This document shows positions 1 through 4,482 of a DNA stretch of 5,421 nt, one piece after another. The stretch comes from Pelobacter sp. UBA5610. GTDB taxonomy: Bacteria > Desulfobacterota > Desulfuromonadia > Desulfuromonadales > Syntrophotaleaceae. The stretch covers positions 46,303 through 51,723 of the forward strand of contig DIKU01000031.1 of the NCBI GenBank assembly GCA_002424645.1, in the 5' to 3' direction. Every line of letters starts with the position of its first letter. The stretch's first letter is position 1. Below the pieces are notes generated by a model. It made no database searches. It saw only the letters and a program-made list of their open reading frames with translations, and was not told the origin of the DNA. The translations under genes were made by a program, and so were the position numbers.

Positions 1-807
1 GGGCGCATGCCGGTTTTTGCCGGGAAGCAGTGGGCCACCGGTAGCGACGAGGACGTCCCGCTGGTTGTGCAGCTTATCGGCCATGACGGCCAGGCTTTGG
101 CCACGGCGGCCCAGTCTGCCCAGCAGGAAGGCGCCCGGCACATCAATCTCAACCTCGGGTGTCCCCACGGGCGTATGACCAGTGCGGCGGTCGGCGGCAA
201 CCTGCTGGCGTACCCGGAGCGGCTGGCGCCGATGCTGGAAGGATTGCGCAAGGTGGTGGACGGCTCCTTCTCCGTCAAACTGCGGGCCGGTTACGACAAC
301 CCCTCCCAGATTTTTTCTCTGTTGCCCATGCTGGAGGATGTTGGGGTCGATTTTATTATCCTGCATCCCCGCACGGTGGTGCAGGGTTATGACGGATTCG
401 CCGACCATGCTATTACGGCGGCGGTGGCCAAGCGCACCAGTTTGCCGCTTATCGCTAACGGCGATATCCGCAAAGCGTCTGACGGTTGGCGGTTGCTTGA
501 GCATGACGGCATTGCCGGATTGATGCTGGGGCGCGGCGCTATCGCCGATCCGTTGTTGTTTGAGCGGTTGCGGCGCAGAGCGCCTGCGCAGCCGAACCGG
601 CAACAGCGGGCTGCTTTGCTGCGCGGTTACCTGGCCGAGGTGGCAGGCCGTTACACTGAACGATTTTGCGGGGATACTCAGATCCTGGGGAAGCTCCGCG
701 AGATACTCAAGTTGATCGATGACCCGGCGTTTGCAAAAACCATCGAAAAACTAAAAAAATGCCGCAACATGCCGTTGTTTCACGCCTTGCTTGCGGAACT
801 GGAGTAA
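1..807 (+). CDS. tRNA-dihydrouridine synthase (Dus family, DusC-like), 5'-truncated by the window edge
   Basis: FMN enzyme that reduces uridine to dihydrouridine in the D-loop of tRNA, in the cytoplasm, using NAD(P)H. Numbering from the first visible Met (position 7), the protein shows INLNLGCP with the presumed catalytic Cys52, SVKLRAG with conserved Lys91, ILHPRT with His120, and the FMN-phosphate-binding segments IANGDI (149-154) and GLMLGRG (171-177). A helical C-terminal tRNA-binding domain follows, from about residue 195. Family members run about 310-330 residues, and the N-terminal strand with the usual AP-M-G-T-D region is missing. The frame is open to base 1 and no ribosome binding site precedes the Met at 7, so I treat this as a partial gene rather than a short one. 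The typical HGRT motif reads HPRT here, which is probably a tolerated variant. Family assignment is firm; the exact subfamily and target position are not. Confidence 0.93.
   Translation, partial: GRMPVFAGKQWATGSDEDVPLVVQLIGHDGQALATAAQSAQQEGARHINLNLGCPHGRMTSAAVGGNLLAYPERLAPMLEGLRKVVDGSFSVKLRAGYDNPSQIFSLLPMLEDVGVDFIILHPRTVVQGYDGFADHAITAAVAKRTSLPLIANGDIRKASDGWRLLEHDGIAGLMLGRGAIADPLLFERLRRRAPAQPNRQQRAALLRGYLAEVAGRYTERFCGDTQILGKLREILKLIDDPAFAKTIEKLKKCRNMPLFHALLAELE
801..804 (+). promoter_or_regulatory. Ribosome binding site of the DUF3820 gene
   Basis: GGAG lies in the last codons of dus, 10 nt before the ATG at 815. It supports that ATG over the in-frame TTG at 791, and it suggests translational coupling to dus. 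Confidence 0.6.
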
Positions 808-814
808 AACGCCC

Positions 815-1036
815 ATGGAAACAGTGGTTTTTGATTCGTCCCATCTTCTGGAACTGGCCGAGATGCGCATGCCGTTTGGCAAGTACAAGGGCAGCCGCCT
901 CATCGACCTGCCCGAACCTTATGTGGTGTGGTTTGCCGGTCAGGGGTTCCCGCCGGGTAAACTGGGGCGCATGCTGCAGGCGGTGCACGAGATCAAGGTT
1001 AACGGTCTGGAATATCTCTTCGATCCGCTAAGATAA
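815..1036 (+). CDS. DUF3820 family small protein
   Basis: A 73-residue cytoplasmic protein of unknown biochemical role. The conserved core MPFGKYKG (19-26), followed by RLIDLPEPYVVWF (28-40) and GFPPGKLGRML (44-54), is the signature I know from DUF3820 (the Pfam family also called a putative quorum-sensing-regulated virulence factor). That name comes from one studied member and should not be read as a function here. No signal peptide or membrane segment is present, and the length is normal for the family. The gene starts 7 nt after the dus stop with its GGAG site inside dus, so it is almost certainly co-transcribed with dus. The in-frame TTG at 791 would add 8 residues overlapping dus and has no better ribosome binding site. 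The nucleic-acid-linked neighbour is suggestive only. Confidence 0.85.
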   Translation: METVVFDSSHLLELAEMRMPFGKYKGSRLIDLPEPYVVWFAGQGFPPGKLGRMLQAVHEIKVNGLEYLFDPLR

Positions 1037-1092
1037 GAGCTCCTGCAGGTTTGTTCCGTGTTTTTGATTCTGCCGAGGAAAGCGGGGGATAG

Positions 1093-1416
1093 TTAATCGG
1101 CGGGAAGGAAAAAAACCGGTTCTTCGATGGATTCGCTACGGCATACCGGACATTTGCCCGGTTTTTTGAAACGTTCGCGTTTTTTGAATACGAATCCGCA
1201 CTGTTTGCAGATGGAGGGTGTGACCTGCAATGATCGGTTTTGCTGGCGCAGGCTCTGCTGAATATGTTCAAGGTGGGGATAAATCTGCTTTTCCCCGATG
1301 CCGATGGCCATGGATAAGTCTTTGGCCGTCATGGGGTGCCGCGGCAGCAGGTCCATGATCTGTTGGCGCAGAGTGGCTGAGCGTTCGGCGGGGACGGGAG
1401 GCGCTTTGTCCTTCAT
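1093..1416 (-). CDS. HTH plus zinc-ribbon transcriptional regulator (COG3357-like)
   Basis: A 107-residue predicted DNA-binding protein. Residues about 13-57 form a winged-helix-like HTH: a helix around RQQIMDLL, then MTAKDLSMAIGIGEKQIYPHLEHI as the likely helix-turn-helix. Residues 70-92 form a zinc ribbon with two CxxC knuckles, Cys70/Cys73 (CKQCGF) and Cys89/Cys92 (CPVC), in the family's typical KxPGKCPxC setting. This architecture matches the predicted regulators of COG3357, known to me mostly from archaea and some delta-type proteobacteria. The ATG is preceded by AAGGGG at 1423-1428 with 6 nt spacing. It sits 1 nt downstream of the lipoprotein stop, so the two genes share a transcript. 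The zinc ribbon may be structural or redox/metal sensing; the sequence does not say which. Targets are unknown. Confidence 0.82.
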   Translation of the reverse strand: MKDKAPPVPAERSATLRQQIMDLLPRHPMTAKDLSMAIGIGEKQIYPHLEHIQQSLRQQNRSLQVTPSICKQCGFVFKKRERFKKPGKCPVCRSESIEEPVFFLPAD

Positions 1417-1417
1417 C

Positions 1418-1846
1418 TCAATCCCCTTGTTTTTCCGTTTGTGTGGAGTGCGGCCAGGGTGAGGCTTTGCCTCCTGTGGCCGGGAAATCCCCGCTCTGCA
1501 GTATCCATCCGGTCGTATCCCAAGGAAGCTGCTCTTGTCCCGCCTCCACTCCCGTATGGTAGAATCTGCCCAGCGGCGTATCGTAAAAATCCGACAATTG
1601 CACAGGCTTCGGAATCTCCCTGCCTTGATAATATAAACGGCCTTCCGACCCTTCGCTGCGGCTGCCGGGGTTGCGGATCGTCAGCACATAGCTCCAGTCC
1701 CCCCGGGTTAGGGTCTCGCTGTGTTTTTGGGCTTTGCGGGGAAAGAGCGATTTCGCGGATTCCTGCGACGGTTCGCTATGGGATGGCGCGCAGGCTGCGC
1801 ATGCCAGAAGGGTGGCCGTGATTGTCGTGGCGATCCAGAATTTCAT
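1418..1846 (-). CDS. Putative lipoprotein of unknown function
   Basis: A 142-residue protein I do not recognise. The N-terminus has one Lys, a hydrophobic stretch (FWIATTITATLLA) and a lipobox-like LLAC with Cys16 as the probable lipidated residue. Cys19 (CAAC) is a less likely alternative. Either way it should be exported across the inner membrane. A low-complexity Ser/Glu/Lys linker (about 22-45) is followed by a compact region rich in Trp, Tyr and Gly: GDWSYVLTIRNPGSRSEG (49-66), GRLYYQG (69-75), FYDTPLGRFYHTG (87-99) and WDTTGWIL (109-116). This suggests a small beta-rich domain. The tail is polar. The start is supported by AAGGA (1854-1858), 7 nt before the ATG. The HTH/zinc-ribbon gene follows after 1 nt. 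Coding reality is supported by the signal sequence and operon fit; function is unknown. Confidence 0.75.
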   Translation of the reverse strand: MKFWIATTITATLLACAACAPSHSEPSQESAKSLFPRKAQKHSETLTRGDWSYVLTIRNPGSRSEGSEGRLYYQGREIPKPVQLSDFYDTPLGRFYHTGVEAGQEQLPWDTTGWILQSGDFPATGGKASPWPHSTQTEKQGD

Positions 1847-1861
1847 GGAAGGGTCCTTCCT
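1847..1861 (-). promoter_or_regulatory. Ribosome binding site region inside a 6+2+6 palindrome, before the lipoprotein gene
   Basis: GGAAGG and CCTTCC, separated by 2 nt, make a perfect inverted repeat at 1847-1860. On the minus strand it contains the AGGAAGGA Shine-Dalgarno sequence, 7 nt from the ATG. A hairpin of four base pairs with a 6-nt loop would hide part of that site. The role as a ribosome binding site is likely; any regulatory use of the palindrome is a guess. Confidence 0.5.
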
Positions 1862-1893
1862 GTGTTTTTTGAACTGCGGAACCGGTGCAACGT

Positions 1894-1928
1894 AAAGCGG
1901 CAGATCCCATGAAAGGACCTGCCGCTTT
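1894..1928 (-). terminator. Rho-independent terminator after the cysteine-rich protein gene
   Basis: The arms AAAGCGGCAG (1894-1903) and CTGCCGCTTT (1919-1928) pair perfectly over 10 bp. Three more pairs form inside the 15-nt loop (TCC/GGA). The hairpin starts 18 nt after the stop of the minus-strand gene at 1947. The U-tract read on the minus strand is short (TTTACG), and the plus-strand side has TTTT, so it may work in both directions or only partly. It separates the cysteine-rich gene from the lipoprotein-regulator pair. Confidence 0.75.
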
Positions 1929-1946
1929 TAAGTTTGAGGCGAACAG

Positions 1947-2279
1947 TCAGTTGCCTTTGCAGTGCCGATACGCTTCGCGGCAGCCTTCCTGGGCGTTCGC
2001 GTTGCCGGCCGCCTGTTTGGTGCAAGCTATGAAGGCTTTGGCACAGCCGGTGGTCCTGGCCTGGCGCTCCACGCAGCTCTGATTAGCTTCCAGGCAGCGA
2101 TCGAGACAACGCTGATAGGCGTTGGCGTTTTGGGAGCCTTCCGCCATTTCATCGCAAGCTTTTTCACAGCGGGTATTCTGTTCGGCGCATTTGTAGTCGG
2201 GCATACTGCCGGCAAGCGCCGCTGTCGTCATGAGGGTCGCAATCATCATCGACAAGGACATGGTTACATAGTTCATCAT
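1947..2279 (-). CDS. Secreted cysteine-rich protein, ten Cys in mirror-symmetric spacing
   Basis: A 110-residue exported protein of unknown function. The hydrophobic N-terminus rich in Met, Leu and Thr ends in AALA, giving a probable signal peptidase I cut after residue 23. The mature part has ten cysteines at 31, 38, 42, 58, 62, 69, 79, 86, 100 and 107. The spacing within the first six is 6-3-15-3-6 and within the last four is 6-13-6, each reading the same in both directions. The segments between are Ala/Glu/Gln/Arg-rich and look helical, and a NANAxxxC turn occurs in both halves (51-58 and 93-100). I infer two helical hairpins stapled by nested disulfides. There is no CxxCH, so it is not a c-type cytochrome. 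The start is supported by AAGGAG (2288-2293), 8 nt before the first of two adjacent ATGs. A terminator follows the gene. Confidence 0.82.
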   Translation of the reverse strand: MMNYVTMSLSMMIATLMTTAALAGSMPDYKCAEQNTRCEKACDEMAEGSQNANAYQRCLDRCLEANQSCVERQARTTGCAKAFIACTKQAAGNANAQEGCREAYRHCKGN

Positions 2280-2320
2280 GCAAAATTCTCCTTTTCCATG
2301 AGGATAAAAGTAACGGGCAT
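2276..2320 (-). CDS. Possible 14-codon leader ORF overlapping the cysteine-rich gene start
   Basis: An ATG at 2318-2320 opens a frame encoding MPVTFILMEKENFA, then TGA at 2276-2278. That TGA overlaps the start ATG of the cysteine-rich gene in the ATGA arrangement typical of translational coupling. A strong AGGAGGA lies at 2322-2328, but only 2 nt separate it from the ATG, which is shorter than usual. The downstream gene has its own AAGGAG inside this ORF. It may be a regulatory leader, or the motifs may coincide by chance. Confidence 0.3.
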   Translation of the reverse strand: MPVTFILMEKENFA

Positions 2321-2328
2321 GTCCTCCT

Positions 2329-2342
2329 GATTAACATTAATC
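2329..2342. promoter_or_regulatory. 14-bp palindrome GATTAACATTAATC, candidate operator
   Basis: GATTAA and TTAATC are separated by 2 nt, a perfect 6+2+6 inverted repeat about 50 nt upstream of the cysteine-rich gene start and right next to one AAACCGTTT copy. Its AT-rich symmetry and location fit a binding site for a dimeric regulator, but no regulator is identified. I saw no convincing -35/-10 pair around it. Confidence 0.35.
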
Positions 2343-2343
2343 G

Positions 2344-2412
2344 AAACCGTTTAAAAGGAATTTTTGAAAAGGCGAAAAACCCCGTTACAGATGTTCTGGC
2401 TGCAAACCGTTT
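2344..2412. repeat. Two copies of AAACCGTTT, 60 bp apart
   Basis: AAACCGTTT occurs at 2344-2352 and 2404-2412 in the gap between sulP and the cysteine-rich gene. Each copy is itself an inverted repeat (AAAC-C-GTTT). This 152-base gap otherwise holds no gene or clear terminator that I can see. Confidence 0.4.
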
Positions 2413-2431
2413 GGTGCACAGACCATCCGTC

Positions 2432-4102
2432 TTATTTTTCAATCCCTTTTGCCGCACGTTCCAAAGCCGAGTCGATATCCGCGCAGATGTTGTTACGGCC
2501 GATGCGATGGATAAATCCCGACCGCACCATGACGTGCCGCACTTCCGGTGCTACCCCCGATAAAATTAATCGTGTCCCGCCCCGGAAAGCCTTTTTGTAG
2601 AGGTTTTCGAGAGCTTCGAGCCCTGTGGCGTCGATGATGGGGACATGGCGCAGGCGCAACACCAGTACCTTTGGCCGCCCGGCCACCGTACCCAATGCCC
2701 GCTTGAACTTGTCCGCGGCGCCGAAAAAGAACGGCCCGGCAACTTCGTAAACCTCCACCCCGGCAGGGACTTTGCGCGAACTCATACTCAAGGGGTCGCC
2801 GATGTTTTCCTCGTCCTCTTTGAGCAGATCGGGCATTTTTCCAACGTGGGTCGTTTCGGCCATGCGGCGCATGAACAATACCATCGCCAACAACATGCCG
2901 ACCTGGATCGCCACGGTCAGATCGATGAACAGCGTCAATAAAAAGGTCGATAGCAGCACCGCCACGTCGCTGCGCGGGCAGCGCATCAGACGCGCGAACA
3001 GTTGCCATTCGCCCATGTGACAGGCCACCACCACCAGGATCCCTGCGAGGGTGGCCATGGGGATGAGGGCGGCCCATTTGCCGAAAAAGATCAAAATCAG
3101 CAACAGGGTCGCGGCATGAATCAGTCCGGCGACGGGGGTGCGACCGCCGTTTTTGATGTTGGTAGCGGTGCGGGCGATGGCGCCGGTGGCGGGGATGCCG
3201 CCGAAAATCGGCGAGACGATATTGGCCACCCCCTGGGCGACCAGTTCCATGTTGGAACGATGGCGACGTTCGGTCATGCCGTCGGCCACGACCGCCGATA
3301 ACAGAGACTCGATGCCACCCAACAGTGCGATCGACAGCGCCGGGAAGAACATCTCCCGCACCTGGACCAGGGAAAACGCCGGCAGGTGAGGCGCCGGCAG
3401 GCTATTGGGGACGGCCCCGAAACGGCTGCCGATGGTTTCTACCGGCAGGTTGAAGTATTGCACCAGTGCCGTCGTCAGCAGGATAGCGATGAGCGAGCCC
3501 GGCAGACGCCGCGTGACCCTGGGCCACAGCAGGATGATTGCGATGGTAAAGACGCCAAGGCCGGTAGCCCAGAGATTGATCGAAGACAGGTGGCTTCCAT
3601 AGGCCATCAGCTTGGGGATGAATTCGGACGGCACCGTTTCCATGTTCAGCCCAAAAAAATCGCGCCCCTGGCCCGCCAGAATAATCAGGGCGATACCGGC
3701 GGTAAAGCCCACTGTCACCGGGTAGGGCACATACTTGATAATGGTCCCCATGCCGGCAAAGCCCATCAACACCAGCATGATACCGGCCATGATGGTGGCC
3801 ACGGCTAACCCCTGGTAGCCATACTTGGCCATGATGCCGAAGATCAACACCACGAATGCGCCGGTGGGGCCGCCGATCTGCACACGGCTTCCCGACAGCA
3901 ACGAGATGATAAACCCGGCCACCACCGCGGTATACAGACCTTGTTCGGGTTTGACCCCCGAAGCGATGGCAAAGGCGATGGCCAGCGGCAAAGCCACGAC
4001 TCCGACGATCAAGCCGGCGAGCAGGTCGTTGGCAAACTGGTGGCGGGAATAGCCCTCCCGCAAAACGGTGACGAGCTTGGGTACAAGCGACGAAGTGGAC
4101 AT
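2432..4102 (-). CDS. SulP/SLC26 family anion transporter with C-terminal STAS domain
   Basis: Inner-membrane permease of 556 residues, normal for the family. Members carry sulfate, bicarbonate, dicarboxylates or other anions, and the sequence does not settle which. The membrane domain spans about residues 25-415. It includes the early segment FANDLLAGLIVGVVALPLA (23-41), the TM3 signature IGGPTGAFVV (76-85), and the TM8 region with GGIESLLSAVVADG (262-275), followed by SNMELVAQGVAN (283-294) and FGGIPATGAIARTATN (300-315). The STAS domain (about 448-550) carries IIDATGLEALENL (489-501) in the position of the IDSSG loop of anti-sigma-antagonist-like domains; the usual Ser is Thr here. The ATG at 4102 is chosen because GGGGG (4109-4113) lies 6 nt upstream. 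The TTG at 4108 would abut that site. The gene stands apart from both neighbours (202 and 152 nt), so it is probably its own transcript, but no strong promoter was seen. Confidence 0.93.
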   Translation of the reverse strand: MSTSSLVPKLVTVLREGYSRHQFANDLLAGLIVGVVALPLAIAFAIASGVKPEQGLYTAVVAGFIISLLSGSRVQIGGPTGAFVVLIFGIMAKYGYQGLAVATIMAGIMLVLMGFAGMGTIIKYVPYPVTVGFTAGIALIILAGQGRDFFGLNMETVPSEFIPKLMAYGSHLSSINLWATGLGVFTIAIILLWPRVTRRLPGSLIAILLTTALVQYFNLPVETIGSRFGAVPNSLPAPHLPAFSLVQVREMFFPALSIALLGGIESLLSAVVADGMTERRHRSNMELVAQGVANIVSPIFGGIPATGAIARTATNIKNGGRTPVAGLIHAATLLLILIFFGKWAALIPMATLAGILVVVACHMGEWQLFARLMRCPRSDVAVLLSTFLLTLFIDLTVAIQVGMLLAMVLFMRRMAETTHVGKMPDLLKEDEENIGDPLSMSSRKVPAGVEVYEVAGPFFFGAADKFKRALGTVAGRPKVLVLRLRHVPIIDATGLEALENLYKKAFRGGTRLILSGVAPEVRHVMVRSGFIHRIGRNNICADIDSALERAAKGIEK

Positions 4103-4108
4103 AGCCAA

Positions 4109-4113
4109 CCCCC
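4109..4113 (-). promoter_or_regulatory. Ribosome binding site of the SulP gene
   Basis: GGGGG on the minus strand lies 6 nt before the ATG at 4102 and decides against the TTG start at 4108. It overlaps the arm of a small CAACC/GGTTG inverted repeat (4106-4110 and 4122-4126) that could partly mask it. Confidence 0.5.
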
Positions 4114-4238
4114 GAGATTAAGGTTGAAAATGTCCGTCGGCAGCGAGGGCTTAATTGAGTCCAGGTGTCGGCGGAGATATAGAGGAAAAAAGGAAGACGA
4201 TAAAGTCAACCAAAACGAAATGGCGCGGATGGTAACGC

Positions 4239-4256
4239 AAAAAGAATAAAAAGAAT
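4239..4256. repeat. Two tandem copies of AAAAAGAAT
   Basis: A perfect 9-bp tandem duplication in the 202-base leader between the glycine-zipper gene and sulP. On the minus strand it reads ATTCTTTTT twice, about 140 nt before the sulP start. No hairpin precedes it, so it is not a standard terminator. It could be an AT-rich upstream promoter element or chance. The rest of the leader shows only weak promoter-like matches, such as TATATC around 4175-4180. Confidence 0.5.
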
Positions 4257-4304
4257 AGACGATGGTTTTTTCAGGAATTTTTCACCGGAGACCGCAGGGC
4301 CAGA

Positions 4305-4469
4305 TCAGTCCAGGTAGTTGCGCCCGAATTGTCGGCCCAGGTAGAGTCCTGCGGAGGCTCCGAATACGCCAAGAAAATAGCCGGTCATGAAGCCGACTTT
4401 TGCTCCGAGCCACCAACCTGCCGATCCACCGAGAGAGACGGCAAGCAATGTTGTAAATTTCCTGATCAT
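4305..4469 (-). CDS. Small glycine-zipper membrane protein, 54 residues
   Basis: A short hydrophobic protein with Gly every fourth residue: 14, 18, 22, 26, 30 and 34, then 37, 41, 45 and 49. These GxxxG repeats favour tight packing of membrane helices, so I expect one helical hairpin in the inner membrane with oligomer-forming potential. The basic start (MIRK) and RQFGRNYLD end flank the hydrophobic part. The start at 4469 is chosen because AAGGA (4477-4481) lies 7 nt before this ATG. The upstream in-frame ATG at 4538 would overlap the neighbouring gene by 56 nt and add a polar, non-membrane stretch. The gene begins 13 nt after the hydrolase stop, so the two are probably co-transcribed. Similar 50-60 residue proteins occur in many proteobacteria without known function. 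No terminator could be identified after it. Confidence 0.78.
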   Translation of the reverse strand: MIRKFTTLLAVSLGGSAGWWLGAKVGFMTGYFLGVFGASAGLYLGRQFGRNYLD

Positions 4470-4482
4470 GGTGTTGTCCTTA

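Noticed and set aside
7..807. Complete 266-residue Dus starting at the ATG at 7
   Set aside because: The conserved N-terminal region is missing, the frame is open to base 1 and no ribosome binding site is present; it is a partial gene.
707..988. 93-codon minus-strand ORF across the dus/DUF3820 junction
   Set aside because: It is antisense to two recognisable conserved genes and shows no family features.
1145..1167. ACCGG/CCGGT stem followed by six T on the plus strand, as a terminator for the dus transcript
   Set aside because: The stem has only 5 bp with an 8-nt loop and lies inside the zinc-ribbon coding sequence, where it encodes the conserved KPGKCPVC region; chance is more likely, though weak termination cannot be excluded.
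1441..1821. 126-codon plus-strand ORF opposite the lipoprotein gene
   Set aside because: It has no start signal and no recognisable protein features, while the minus strand encodes a signal sequence with lipobox and fits an operon.
2164..2457. 97-codon minus-strand ORF covering the leader of the cysteine-rich gene
   Set aside because: It overlaps both the end of sulP and the signal-peptide region of the cysteine-rich gene in another frame, and its protein has no recognisable features.
3386..3808. 140-codon plus-strand ORF
   Set aside because: It lies antisense inside the SulP gene, is rich in His, Gln and Asp with low-complexity character, and has no family features; it is a shadow.
4171..4206. 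Sigma70 promoter for sulP from TTGACT and TATATC
   Set aside because: The spacer is 22 nt, too long for a normal promoter; at a 17-nt spacer the -35 match is poor.
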